From NCBI GenBank assembly GCA_946407745.1, contig CAMJPQ010000029.1, positions 1 to 40,556 of the forward strand: a DNA stretch of 40,556 nucleotides, given 5' to 3'. The DNA comes from an uncultured Clostridia bacterium. GTDB taxonomy: Bacteria; Bacillota; Clostridia; Christensenellales; Aristaeellaceae. The first letter of the stretch is position 1, and the number at the start of each line of letters is the position of its first letter. The position numbers and the translations under genes are program-made. Positions 27,001 through 32,189 of this stretch are shown in pieces. Under the pieces are notes generated by a model, which searched no databases, had not been told where the DNA came from, and was given only the letters and a program-made list of their open reading frames with translations.

Positions 27001-27552
27001 CTCAACACTCTGTTCAGCAAGCGTTCTCGCCTGCTCCGCCGTGGGGGTCACGCCGGCCTGCGCCATCTGTGCCTGCTGCGCTCCGACTCCGATGAGCTTA
27101 AGAATGCCGCTCCATGCTGTGTTTCCGCTTGCCTGCTGATACGTCGCCTCAGCCTGCTCGTTTTCTCCGCGCAGCTCGGCAAGACGTTTGGCGTAATCGG
27201 TCTCGACTTCAGGCATATCGTAACCCTCGCGGGCAAGCATCTTGCTCACGTAGTCTTCCGGCGTGACGATCGGCTTTGTGAGACGCCGGAGCCGCTCCGC
27301 CTCGGCCTGATAGTTTCGCATGTAGATTCTGCCGTCGTCACCGGGAATGTATCCGCCAATGAACGCGCCGAATCCGCCGTCGAAGCTGAGCGCCTTGTTC
27401 ACATAGTCGGCGTTCAGTCCGTTTGTGCCGTTGCTGTCTACAAACTCCTGCAGCAGAGACGGCCTGTCAAGCTGCTGGCCAAGTGCCTGGCCCTGCTGCT
27501 GTCCTCCGCCTCCGCCTTTTTCCATTTCTCTGATTTCATCGACAAGCGCCAT
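12082..27552 (-). CDS. Giant polyvalent virion protein: metalloprotease, N6-adenine methylase, SNF2-like helicase, MuF-C-like module (5156 aa)
   Basis: One open frame. Residues 1-590: charged, coiled-coil-like. About 595-745: hydrophobic Gly/Ala-rich segments that may interact with membrane, as in injected internal proteins. About 1250-1430: zinc metallopeptidase, H1334-E-F-T-H1338, with E1390/D1394 downstream. 1491-1571: threefold repeat. From 2146: N6-adenine methylase (LEPSSGVG, 2295-2302; N2362-V-P-F motif IV) and SF2/SNF2 helicase (GAGKT 2972-2976, DEAH 3134-3137, TATP 3186-3189, QRDGR from 3479). About 3785-3900: MuF-C-like module. 3900-4850: conserved polyvalent-type region with a hydrophobic helix near 4820. 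5007-5156: two EF-hand-like repeats. It lies among head genes, so it is probably packaged and injected. The methylase-helicase would act on DNA, as in DarB. A -35/-10 start near 27552 was not found. Domains are seen; injection is inferred. Confidence 0.9.
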   Translation of the reverse strand: MALVDEIREMEKGGGGGQQQGQALGQQLDRPSLLQEFVDSNGTNGLNADYVNKALSFDGGFGAFIGGYIPGDDGRIYMRNYQAEAERLRRLTKPIVTPEDYVSKMLAREGYDMPEVETDYAKRLAELRGENEQAEATYQQASGNTAWSGILKLIGVGAQQAQMAQAGVTPTAEQARTLAEQSVEYGKTVAAGRGDVDVDTADRRRRELQADLQTMETTDRYIDDLTRIGLGNHDRLIEATTAAMEAAQTRGDRSSAREYQRLIDLYNEQKLSFEQAADAKGWFEEWDAAHPGGGEDAYQEAVRENEEAYQAWANGSTGGYVPMERSEARARVAEEYREELRDGVDKGYGIGQEMLAQYRESHNGDDPTDIEAAIDWYLQTDEIRAEIDRVVDGMHLDIEGTAVHGGITDEERQRLAQARYKAAAILDHAKQLRFADVPEREDFTTGADRGREQFQDDRKAHTAYLSDEDENDPNAGTYIPSDEDWRRYVQEREDLADEAEAAGYTGDELYDYVRLGLDQWLRDWRADAANASRWDTRYSGDIAEPDDRWTDEEKNVYYYLYSSDPDRAREYALTVRQQYNAEEEAERRRGTQEYSTRNFATGALSTLGAIPGHLFGGLYDYAKMAAERSYRGGIYDSQYTGISKWADDVTGSISQKLNEYGTIPQDSFFGKYMGLGGKGIGDLYSVFYSMAESAASIALGGDSASLVMFFGSAAASTTRDMLNRGVDPEKALRTGLAAGCAEAMFERLSIENLLNEDTLVDFFKKGVLRIVLKQGGVEASEEFFTEISNEFMDRWINGGKSEYASRIYALQVQGMSYEDAKKQAGREVLHKIWDASLSGFLSGLGMSAGHYMRYSVPAHARTYEGDVKPLTAAASLTERGSLANRYGAQVEKQMGRRGSVSQFQAEKLEALVNDQYKPSSITEGIRHVMNTARKTKAAETAEAKPAEQKITGAQRRQEESGAVETVRGMADFASGKTESLPAGASEMTREQAESEIVTLAKNLGLEDGDASESADDYLKRAVDRVQSFATVMEQSVKVEEENEQNRRKAMGEAVDRSFTGLSEEEREKIVSGFDYDSEAADPGDYLKGMYMARLMGENGATLKQAQAVMEAMGDMFSTAGISGEQFRTAWKIGHAHSGSDYASIGDFAAQYPAPDSVTEIFNMDEGMDLYDFTVGFRAAYDMGRSGVSEAHVTEDTAPYLTEQQRKAAYELGQEAADKKAQKRSDKIDEIRRTGKLERKKGTVRGVGVTIAELRKKFNDPQRISYRFLSRFAELTGVDIVLYESETDEHGNFAATQGEFRWKDDTIYIDINSGLFSSGDVNELGKYTMLRTFSHEFTHFIEKWNAKGYNEFRKFVFSTMKKQGVNVNDLIETKMGELNMSEDEYEQASREVVADSMMDILPDSRLVQNLAEEHPNIFKTLLRKLKQFVGRLKQYYKGISTKIPEAELLKNSGAYLDDIVRMWDDIAKTAVENYQSANGQERTEPETRRAGMDFFRNVEETGEEAPNLRQMAAKNNRTVGRDRFPANDFTSQAENGPELRGMAQQAPAASRDRFPANDFTSQAEAGPDLKSMVPRAESAPSETQETQAAKGEAETPAATETPAQEESAPQDTQEGARLQQLLNVYISNIKNAASKAGIDLRAFFNATAEMDAYHLNDTDLRVVVQMLSPVVDQLEVQGNSSARQYLNAIAKQAGLEETIQETEETLPEAPTVSEVIKAAEEHDTPVEPVPPKAETEKAKAKLKKGVSVPVEKANAEAILHGLETKQLSLDNITLTGTVRGFNVEQRAHLIEALINGYYAGKKTVKIDVPYDGKFELSTYDYNVVKVLTMLKAKVTQDVIFNKKLDSLIRSGERPTVVKLNGEWFISASGRELIPITQDAVDYATSAEGYKAKVSSLSGGIDQILSSNYTSIDKAPVEVKFSNGSSFYRFGEEGDYLYIPKETFRYFDGGNLYRANFSVYKNMSGERTDFSSMRIDNPDGTTMGYILGQPINPSLREQNVLPTNLKSFSKKATDTRKKAAETPASRKIIEKMPKEAETNGTEETAETAAAPVGAETDADRYGDGTVRVPAELQTGDVQRDAAGREPAAVPAGERLGSGRDDNRSDAKRNGRSRSQGTGESGVQPGRSGSRDSGRGTDAVSQQEAAAPMTEEEQERQHEALHETTTQQVEQKSTEAAGGNNYQIGESLDLPNGSKARFRANVDAIRLVKQLEAEGRNATAEEQAVLARYVGWGGISEAFDERKGEWSKEYAELKELLTDEEYKAAKGSTLNAHYTSIPVIRAMYRGLEKLGFKGGRMLEPSSGVGNFVGAMPASMTGNVRSWTMVELDNITGLIAKHLYPQNDVRIEGFEKTILPDNYMDVAIGNVPFGNYPVVDRAYPKKLTSAIHNYFFAKSLDKVRPGGIVMFITSSYTMNANDRTVRNYISKQADLLGAIRLPNTAFAGNAGTSVVTDILVLKKRAPGTEYAGVPFVETQYDYKFGYQNEYFKAHPDMVLGEEVTTRGMHYRDEYSVNPYTDRGSLEEQIDKAFQQITGQMDYPAQLSPEKTNYRVQRAEKGTKQGGYVQREGKLYQNDGGELREVQTDEKTAKRITGMLGIRDVARELMNAQQQGVNEKSTKALRRSLNKAYDAFVKEYGFLNSPANRKAFQGDPDRYSLYALENWDAEKKTATKADIFTTDTIKPNQTITHADTVKDALAICRNTIGSIDVQVIAQLTGRTQEDVTRELIDSELAFKTTDGQLEPAETYLSGNVRAKLRDAQGLVGIDKDYQHNIDALKAVVPADIPHEQIFVQPGTPWIPESVYSDFAAFILGGNNHRYYGGPDIAVHRSNQTGTFTIDLNNKRLKTNYQNMQEWGTPKRSFLNLLEAMMNSRSVTVTYKDNEGHTIVDRVATDAANEKIEQITKKFQEWLWQDEERTRDLEYLYNETFNNLVTPKYDGSTLTVNGLRAGWSLRPHQADAVQRIVSSGGNTLLAHRVGAGKTLEMAAAAMKLKELGIVQKPMFAVPKSLVAQWGKEFSSYFPAAKLLVAEQSDFTPANRKTFANRIATGNYDAIIVSYEQFEKIPISDSFALQLYQEQVDEIIQAINEAKEEAGAKSMSVKDMEKKRKQLEAKIQKLSDKAKDTDSIEFEQLGIDSIFIDEAHNFKNLFYTTSMNNVSGLGNKDGSKRAFDLYTKVRYLQQLNGGRGVVFATATPVMNSMSEMYIMQKYLQSDLLDQLGLSTFDAWAKQFGEVVNGVEIKPSGQGYRVKQSFSRFKNMGELQLLFRNFADVLTKVPGLKIPKMKGGAVKVVECDAGEFQQEYMKQLEKRADNIKNVDPSEDNMLKITSDGRKISYTQRMIDPSLPYEEGSKLYKCAENIVEEYKASRDVKGTQIVFCDMATPKGRSNNANAAAEEDAGMDTESAKLYDDLKKRLVKLGIPAREIAFIHDADTDAKKSKLFDDMNAGRVRVLIGSTGKMGVGMNAQKRAVAIHHLDAPWRPGDVEQRDGRVFRQGNINEEVSKYVYVTTGSFDARLWDIIDRKSSFIDQIMNGENVGREVEDTGEVTLSAAEVKALASGSPLILEQVQLETDIKKLQNLYMAHRQSVVEAGKKLQEAKQAKAEAETRAANARRDIKHRTEASTDEKFSITVGNKAYTDKKEAGKVLMAYATAKATEETYTKIGTFAGFDVMVMQTKEGIIGLLKADGAYRFNTYPDNTTLMITNMQKVLNGLDNAVQAQEELARQKAQEIKAQEAMMRSPFPRQAELDQKRQRYNEVMEELNPKEEQAIDSGEDEDEDRTEYSIRRSQTIPYRDQIKSMFGKGRQILNRVDDIYVHGAVKTGIDTGLDGKPFFLLKRNFGKITRQEGSNDNYSAHGIGEETMLRIPGHIESPALYVVGNGRVSIIAGEYVKTKKSEAAPLLIGIDPNSSVDGQPANEIKSAYGRDDFANWLVLRASDSKIYAGNERKAAALLRDAGLKMAGPVAYAADLTDRILSMSAENVNTEDLTEQSTRRQTFSDREILEMATDSLDVGTLTPAERTALDIFKNSLDTLRQAQEKRASLGQQYRDEQFTKGGSRAEAEKIHAQMKVLDQSIPQMETRLLELQNKDALKKILVKAREAVETIEKEEGKQKLKQYRERRNESAAVRKYRARVQADVKTLRNWLVNPSSKDIRQHVPAELQKTVADFLESINLMSKTFLNSSGAETTKADQRYLKSMQRLRDAIKKNVDSKGLYSGYADLPEDFMEIFDGLIRKVQDHIDQHTGTFVVNQMTGGELRELSNTLRTLRQYISNMNQFHNNAMFRHAYEAGEETIEHLSELQKSKKGSRAYKFMRFDYMRPSYVFEHFGKGGQSIEHEFREGQAQQAFLANTIIDFAKETYSGREVKAWGDESRSFELENGETVTLPITHIMSLYCLTKRKQAQTHIYGDGIRVANYKEGRKVQLDEGHLVTQADVENITGSLTDRQKQVADALQHFMSTVTSGWGNYVSMIRFGVEQFTEENYFPINSDGRYLSETADESPDNAGLYALLNSSFTKELRENAKNRIILYNVFDVFANHTASMAQYRSFALPVLDALKWFNYQNDDTSVRTKLASAFGAKEDERAGSGSKGYAEQFVINLLKSYNGTSAQGDPYDSMGLKGLHKFNRAQIAYNTRVVIQQPMAVTRAAMILSPAKLAEGLGMSATHLRKLAAEMEEHSGIAAWKALGFYDTNISRGLTELIKQNQSWDEKFVEFGTKGAELADRFTWAAMWYAAKQSVDRSQYESDAEYMKAVTDLFEEVIYKTQVVDSVLTKSEFLRAKGFFPRMLGSFMSEPMTTVSMLTDAYYKYTDDLQRGMSRGQAWRRNGKNIAKTVAVYSIGQILLAAMQAVIDGWRDDDEYDVENPFKNFLMKYLNAFKSNAIEEELPFGKIPLVSEIYDGLKGLLDYTGLFDQLGLDLYGNGLSNGWAQYAKYLQKGFEISWDLINGNQTNYTAYGAAYNLLRGTSGMVGLPIATLMREVVDLWNNTAGWYAPDKRLVSYQRSTDRKYLEHVRPAGISLKTYERILTDADAAGDGLGSTSQDELGQYLIDLINAGEITQAQAQAIWDSRGWKSSFATWRDESAKKAAAAAEHSRRIAATGLTEERYETIMTAANTDGKGNSPNQGELGTYLLAGIRSGTLSDTAAQGIWNTMGWKTSFADWQRKNT
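21141..21443 (-). CDS. 100-aa protein embedded in another frame of the giant gene
   Basis: Starts MAQKKLPKPQPLPWEQRRTL and ends PDEEPML. It is protein-like where the large frame is not: residues 20-85 form amphipathic helices (TELYEYLLNFKPEMYSEM, then DLDEMIIDLMQNGMDEAGAK), while the giant frame across the same DNA encodes low-complexity Gly/Arg/Ser/Asp sequence. AAGGAGG lies 9 nt before the ATG. It ends 24 nt before an in-frame Met (2146) of the giant protein from which the methylase-helicase homology begins. From memory, Clostridia conjugative elements carry a similar small protein beside their methylase-helicase gene; I cannot name the family. It is either still translated or a fossil of a captured two-gene cassette. 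Confidence 0.7.
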   Translation of the reverse strand: MAQKKLPKPQPLPWEQRRTLTVMGTELYEYLLNFKPEMYSEMQQDGSLLPYLQEKGWDLDEMIIDLMQNGMDEAGAKELARAEFNPDAAGAEIPDEEPML

Positions 27553-27564
27553 TTTCGGCCCTCC

Positions 27565-28398
27565 TTATTTACTGCGTGCCCACTTGATATCCTGCTGTAC
27601 GGCCGCGCTGCTCGTGTCTACGCCGCGTGCTCTGAGCCCTGCCTCGATCTGTTTACTCGTCATACCGGCCGCCGCAGCATCAAGCAGCTCGCCAAGGTTG
27701 TATGCCTTATCCTTGGAAGTAGTAGTCTTGCGGCCTCCGGAGCCCCGGCCGCCTCCGCCGCCGCCACCGCCGGGCCCCTTTGCCCCCGGCGCGCCTGGTG
27801 CCTGTCTGCCGGTCAGCTTGAAATACTGGTCTGCGGTCATCAAGCCCTGCATCCAGGCCGCCGCCGGATTGCTGGCGATCCACGCCTGAAACAGAGAATT
27901 TGCCTGATCCGGCGTCATGCCGGCCGCCTGCAGTTCTTCTGCGCTGGGTTTGTACCCCGTCTGCAGGATCGAGCTTGACAGCTGCGAGTACGTCTGCTGC
28001 CGGCGGTTCCATGCCCGCTCCTCAAACTGTGGGATGAGATCGGTCAGGCCGCGCATGGTCTCGTCATACGCCTGCTGTCCTGCCCACTGAGAATACGTGT
28101 TGCCGTAGCCGCCCGTAAGCGCGGACGTCTGGCCCATTGTGTCCTGCATGGACCGCTTTGCATTCTGCAGGTAACGATCCCGGTACATCTGATACGTGGC
28201 GTCGGCGTCCAGATTGTACTTGTACGGCGTCCCCGTGACGTTCTGGTACGCCTTTGCTACCTGCGAGTCGGTATCAGCACCGCCGATGACGCCGGCCTGC
28301 TGGACCGGCTGCTGTGCCTGCTGCTGATACGCAGGCTGTGCCGGCTGCTGCACGGCAGGAGCCGCGCCGCCAAGTCTCTTTCTTTCTTCGTCCGTCAT
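27565..28398 (-). CDS. Internal virion / ejection-type protein, 277 aa
   Basis: Glutamine- and alanine-rich N-terminus (QQPAQPAYQQQAQQPVQQ, residues 15-34), then a helical middle with GQTSALTGGYGNTYSQWAGQQAY. That motif type recurs in gut phage proteins located between portal and ejection proteins. A glycine run (about 208-217) forms a hinge before a short C-terminal helical domain (AYNLGELLDAAAAGMTSKQI). The pattern suits a flexible internal or DNA-ejection protein. Its ATG overlaps the protease stop by ATGA (28395-28398), and the giant gene follows 12 nt later, so the three are likely one translational unit. Identification is by composition and position. Confidence 0.72.
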   Translation of the reverse strand: MTDEERKRLGGAAPAVQQPAQPAYQQQAQQPVQQAGVIGGADTDSQVAKAYQNVTGTPYKYNLDADATYQMYRDRYLQNAKRSMQDTMGQTSALTGGYGNTYSQWAGQQAYDETMRGLTDLIPQFEERAWNRRQQTYSQLSSSILQTGYKPSAEELQAAGMTPDQANSLFQAWIASNPAAAWMQGLMTADQYFKLTGRQAPGAPGAKGPGGGGGGGGRGSGGRKTTTSKDKAYNLGELLDAAAAGMTSKQIEAGLRARGVDTSSAAVQQDIKWARSK

Positions 28399-28739
28399 GA
28401 TGTCTTTTCCTCCCTGTACGGTTCAAGCGTCACATATTCCGGGTACTGTGCCGCGAGCAGCCGGAAGCCCTTCAGGATCACGTTAAACACAGTCAGCGTA
28501 TAGCTTGTCTGAAACGGGTATTTCGACATGCACCGCACACAGTACCGTCCTTCCTCTTTGTCCTTCTCCATTTCGCCGTTCAAGCGGTCGTCGATCGCAC
28601 ACTTTTCCAGTGTCCGCATCAGGATTGATACGGCAGCGCACACAATATCGTGTCCATATTCGCCCGCTCCCGCGTGTCCCTCCGCTCTGATCTCAAAGCA
28701 TCCTTCGGCCGGGTCCATTCTGTACGTAACATGCGTCAT
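28395..28739 (-). CDS. Prp-family cysteine protease (YsxB-like), probable virion maturation protease
   Basis: A 114-aa protein matching the Prp family in length and catalytic pattern: EGHAGAGEYGHDIVCAAVSIL, with H22 and C34 as the likely His-Cys dyad. Cellular Prp removes the N-terminal extension of ribosomal protein L27 in Firmicutes and is known to cut capsid/scaffold proteins of some staphylococcal phages. Here the gene is phage-encoded, 4 nt after the portal gene and directly before the internal protein and the giant polyvalent protein, so its substrates may be virion proteins. No other prohead protease is visible in the head module. The RNA-fold-like C-terminal part (SYTLTVFNVILKGFRLLAAQYPEYV) fits the family. 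Confidence 0.8.
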   Translation of the reverse strand: MTHVTYRMDPAEGCFEIRAEGHAGAGEYGHDIVCAAVSILMRTLEKCAIDDRLNGEMEKDKEEGRYCVRCMSKYPFQTSYTLTVFNVILKGFRLLAAQYPEYVTLEPYREEKTS

Positions 28740-28743
28740 GTCT

Positions 28744-30735
28744 TTACCTCGACGGGCTCGGAGCGTTGGCCGTCCTGCTGCGCGTCTTCTGCATGCGTCT
28801 GTCCTCGCCGGTCACGTCCGGCTGCTGAATCATTCCCCCGCCGCCTGCGAGCGTCTGTGTGCCCTGCAGCGCCGCCACAAGGCCGTCCACGTTCTCCGGC
28901 TCGTACTTCTGCGTCAGCGCCAGGGCGAGCTGTGCCATCTGCTGCAGCTGATCGAAGATCGTCCCGTTCTGCGCGATCCGCTGCGTCAGATCCTCTTTGC
29001 CCTCGAAGTCCATCATTTCAATGCAGCTCAAAGCGGGAGTGGCGAGCTGCGGATTGAAGAAGCCAAGATTATACAGTTGCAGCGCCAGATCGTTCTGACT
29101 CTGCCGCGTGTAGGCGTTTCTCTTCTGAACCTCAACCTTAATGTCGAAGACCGGCGTCCGGAAGCCGAGCGATTCATTCCCCAGGCCGATTGGCTGCGGC
29201 TGAAGCTGCGAGTTATCGAGCATCGTGAAGTCCTGCTGACCGTTGTCTCCGGTGATCCTGAAGAAGCGCGGCAGATCGTAGAACTGACGGATCAGCTCCA
29301 CACACAGGTTCACAACTTCGGAGAAGCAGCGATAGCTCGCCCTGGTGCTGTCCCTCGAACCCTTGCCGCTGGCCTCCTGCAGCGCTGCGATTGCGCTTGC
29401 TGCCGTGACACCGGCATTGGCCGTGCCTGCTGCCGTCTCCGTGTTTCCGCTCGTCTCTCGCAGCTCGTTCACCTTGTTCTGATAGAACGAGATATAGTTG
29501 CCGGCGAGCGGGGAATAGTCGATGGGTCTGAGGCCGGTGTCGTCGAGCGGTCCGTTGACATGCACAATCGCGTTGTTGATGTTTTTGAATTCCGCCTCGT
29601 TCACGGCGCCGTCCACGCGCTCAAAGTAACGCGGCGTCGCGCCGACCATGGCGTTTTTGAGGAAGGCGGTATCGAGCATGTCGATCTGCATCTGCGTGTT
29701 CATGCAGAGGTCCACGAAGCCGTACCCGCAGGGACTGCCCTCCACCGGGAACAGCGGGTCAAACACGAACGGATACAAGCCGTGATCGTACAGACCAACA
29801 TGCTCCGTCTCCGGAAGCATCATGCTCTCGTCCGCCTCAGCGCCGGTCATGTCCGCGCCGGCCGCCTGATCGTTTTCCGTGCTCACCAGGATTACATCGT
29901 TGACGTATTTGCAGTAGTGCAGCACGGTCCTTGCCCCGTCCTTCACCTTGTAGTAGACGTCGATCACAAGACTCTTACCCTCGGTGCTCACGTTGTCGTC
30001 GTAGATGAAGCGCGTCAGCGTGGTTTTCTCGCCCTTGAGCTTGTCTTTCAGCTCCGGGTACTGCTGCTCCAGCAGCTCGTCGTCCTGCAGCTCACAGTGG
30101 AAAAAATACCGGCTCTTCTGGATGTCGGTGACGCCGGGCTCCCAAAAGACGCCGAGCAGGTCCACGTTGATGATGGAGATATCTCCGAGACCGTTGTGAA
30201 GATCCTGGTCCCATGTCACCTTGTAGACGCCGGTGCCGGTCTTGAGCTTCTGCCACACGGCGTCCGAGTAGGTCTTCTCGAACTTGTTCTGCTCCAGGAT
30301 GACCGGCAGCACGTCGGATAGCGTCTTGGCCGTCTCTTTGTCGCCGGGCTCCCGCGGCAGTACCATCGGCTCGGGATAGCTGTCCATGGCGTCTGCGTGC
30401 TTGGACACGATGACGTTGTGCAGCCAGCCGCTCTTGGCATGGAAATCGTCGTTCCAGCCGACGCCATTTTTCCGCTCCTCGGCTTCGTTCCTGAGCTTCC
30501 ACCACTGTTCCGCCGACACGACGCGCCGCTCGACGCTGTGTTTCCCGGACTTGTATCGCTCCAGGATCACGTCGAACTCGCGCAGCCTGGAAGCGTCAAC
30601 AGGCAGCCCGATCTTTCCGTCCTTGCCCTGCGGCACACGTGCATCCGCGCCGGCAGCGTCGACAAGGTTACGCTTCTCCGGCCGGATCTCCCCCGCAATG
30701 ATGCCGTCCTGCATCCTGCGCCTATGTTCGTCCAT
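28744..30735 (-). CDS. Portal protein, podovirus type (663 aa)
   Basis: Large portal that forms the DNA channel at one capsid vertex. It starts MDEHRRRMQDGIIAGEIRPE. The centre shows portal-like features: WNDDFHAKSGWLHNVIVSKHADAMDSYPEPM, DVLPVILEQNKFEKTYSDAVWQ and VFDPLFPVEGSPCGYGFVDLC. A putative clip/stem helix follows (NKVNELRETSGNTETAAGT), then TAASAIAALQEASGKGSRDS, and a long C-terminal barrel-like region rich in Gln. Length and pattern suit the P22/N4-like portal group rather than HK97/SPP1 portals. It lies 14 nt after the TerL stop and before the protease, a standard head-operon order. The first ~60 residues contain a low-conservation extension. Confidence 0.87.
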   Translation of the reverse strand: MDEHRRRMQDGIIAGEIRPEKRNLVDAAGADARVPQGKDGKIGLPVDASRLREFDVILERYKSGKHSVERRVVSAEQWWKLRNEAEERKNGVGWNDDFHAKSGWLHNVIVSKHADAMDSYPEPMVLPREPGDKETAKTLSDVLPVILEQNKFEKTYSDAVWQKLKTGTGVYKVTWDQDLHNGLGDISIINVDLLGVFWEPGVTDIQKSRYFFHCELQDDELLEQQYPELKDKLKGEKTTLTRFIYDDNVSTEGKSLVIDVYYKVKDGARTVLHYCKYVNDVILVSTENDQAAGADMTGAEADESMMLPETEHVGLYDHGLYPFVFDPLFPVEGSPCGYGFVDLCMNTQMQIDMLDTAFLKNAMVGATPRYFERVDGAVNEAEFKNINNAIVHVNGPLDDTGLRPIDYSPLAGNYISFYQNKVNELRETSGNTETAAGTANAGVTAASAIAALQEASGKGSRDSTRASYRCFSEVVNLCVELIRQFYDLPRFFRITGDNGQQDFTMLDNSQLQPQPIGLGNESLGFRTPVFDIKVEVQKRNAYTRQSQNDLALQLYNLGFFNPQLATPALSCIEMMDFEGKEDLTQRIAQNGTIFDQLQQMAQLALALTQKYEPENVDGLVAALQGTQTLAGGGGMIQQPDVTGEDRRMQKTRSRTANAPSPSR

Positions 30736-30749
30736 GCTTTAACCCCTCC

Positions 30750-32189
30750 TCAGTATTCCCGCTCTTGAAACATGTTGAGCGGGTCAGAAATGATGACCTT
30801 CTTAGGAACTTCACGCAGCGGTGTGACCGGCCGCGACATGCACAAGTATCTCACTTCGTCCGCAACATGGTCCTCCAGGTCCGTGTCAAGGTCCTCCGGC
30901 CGCGTCTTGGAGTACATCATGAGCGGGATGGTCCGGATGAAAGCCCGGCAGTTGGAAAAGACGTACAGCCTGGAATAGCCGTTCTCGTCAAACTGGAAGC
31001 GGTAATGCACCTGCATCCAGCCTGGGATTCGCTTGTGATCGCCGGGGACAAAGTATACGCCGTATCTCGTCGCCGTCTCCGCCACGCTGATACCGCTGCT
31101 CGCGTCCCATATGGCGGGATCGGCGATCCCTTCTATCCGCTTGCCCTTGAGCCAGGGGTGCTCACGCTCGATTCTGGCGATCTCCTCGAACTGCTTGTCC
31201 GGCGTCCACCGCACGCCCTCGTTCGGCGTCTCGGTGCAGCCGTAGAGCTCAAGGATTCGGTACAGCGTTCCGTCGTAGTCCACGGCCCACCACGCGCAGG
31301 AGAAGGGCTTGCCGTAGCCGAAGTCATAGCTGCGCAGAATGTTCCATGTGCGCGGCTCTCCGTGGCTCAGGTCGATCGGGTCTATCACATGGGTCCAGCG
31401 CCGCTGCGCCCGCAGCTCCGCCTTGGAGAGCGTGCACCCGGCAGCCTCCGCCGCGACGAGATCGGGCTCCGGGCGGAAGTCCTCAAAGAACTGCCCCTCG
31501 AAGATCTCCCAATTGCCGTACAGCCATGCTTCGCGCTGTCTCGGCGGCAGGCTGCGGAGCTGGTCCAGATAGTCCGGTTGCTCCCGCATGAGAGCGGCAT
31601 TGTCCGTGACAAGCGACTGAATGAACGTGTAGTCCTCCGGCCGCTCCGTGTCGCGGAAGCGCCGGTCAATGAAGATCCGCTTCACCCACTCGTGTCCGAT
31701 TCCGCCCGGATTGCAGGTGAGGTAGATCCGCTTAGGGAACTGATTCACACCGCGCAGACAGGCGCGCAGAATATCCCAGCGCTGCTCCGGCTGCTGCGTT
31801 GCCTCGTCGATGAACAGCACATCGACCTCGGTGCCCTGGAACCGCCCCTCGTCGCTCTCTGTGTCCAGGTAGCGGAACAGGATCACACTCCCGTTCGGAA
31901 ACGTGATCTTCTTTTCCGAGTCGTTATAGGAGGCGTACCGGTCAGAGCTTCCGCAGCGGAGCATCTGCCGCAGCTGGCGGATGTGGTTTTCCCGCAGCTC
32001 GGGATAGGTCTTTCGGACGATGCAGCAGATGATTCCGGGGAATTGCTCACAGAGCAGTACAGCCTTGACGCGCACGGCCCAGCTCTTTCCGCCGCCGCGT
32101 GCGCCGCCGAAGCAGATGTACTTGTGCGTGTCCGTCAGGAAAAGCTTCTGCTTTTCGCTCGGCATCGGGATTTCGAGACGACGGCTCAT
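30750..32189 (-). CDS. terL: Terminase large subunit
   Basis: A 479-aa packaging motor that translocates and cuts DNA. ATPase domain: Walker A GGARGGGKS (28-36), Walker B VLFIDEAT (D128, E129), and a coupling-like motif at YLTCNPGG (157-163). RNase H-like nuclease domain: acidic residues D289 (SYDFGYGKP), D357 (IADPAIWD) and D444 (HVADEVRY). Length is normal and all motifs are intact. The ATG overlaps the TerS stop by 4 nt (32186-32189). Packaging strategy (cos or pac) cannot be read directly from the sequence. Confidence 0.96.
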   Translation of the reverse strand: MSRRLEIPMPSEKQKLFLTDTHKYICFGGARGGGKSWAVRVKAVLLCEQFPGIICCIVRKTYPELRENHIRQLRQMLRCGSSDRYASYNDSEKKITFPNGSVILFRYLDTESDEGRFQGTEVDVLFIDEATQQPEQRWDILRACLRGVNQFPKRIYLTCNPGGIGHEWVKRIFIDRRFRDTERPEDYTFIQSLVTDNAALMREQPDYLDQLRSLPPRQREAWLYGNWEIFEGQFFEDFRPEPDLVAAEAAGCTLSKAELRAQRRWTHVIDPIDLSHGEPRTWNILRSYDFGYGKPFSCAWWAVDYDGTLYRILELYGCTETPNEGVRWTPDKQFEEIARIEREHPWLKGKRIEGIADPAIWDASSGISVAETATRYGVYFVPGDHKRIPGWMQVHYRFQFDENGYSRLYVFSNCRAFIRTIPLMMYSKTRPEDLDTDLEDHVADEVRYLCMSRPVTPLREVPKKVIISDPLNMFQEREY

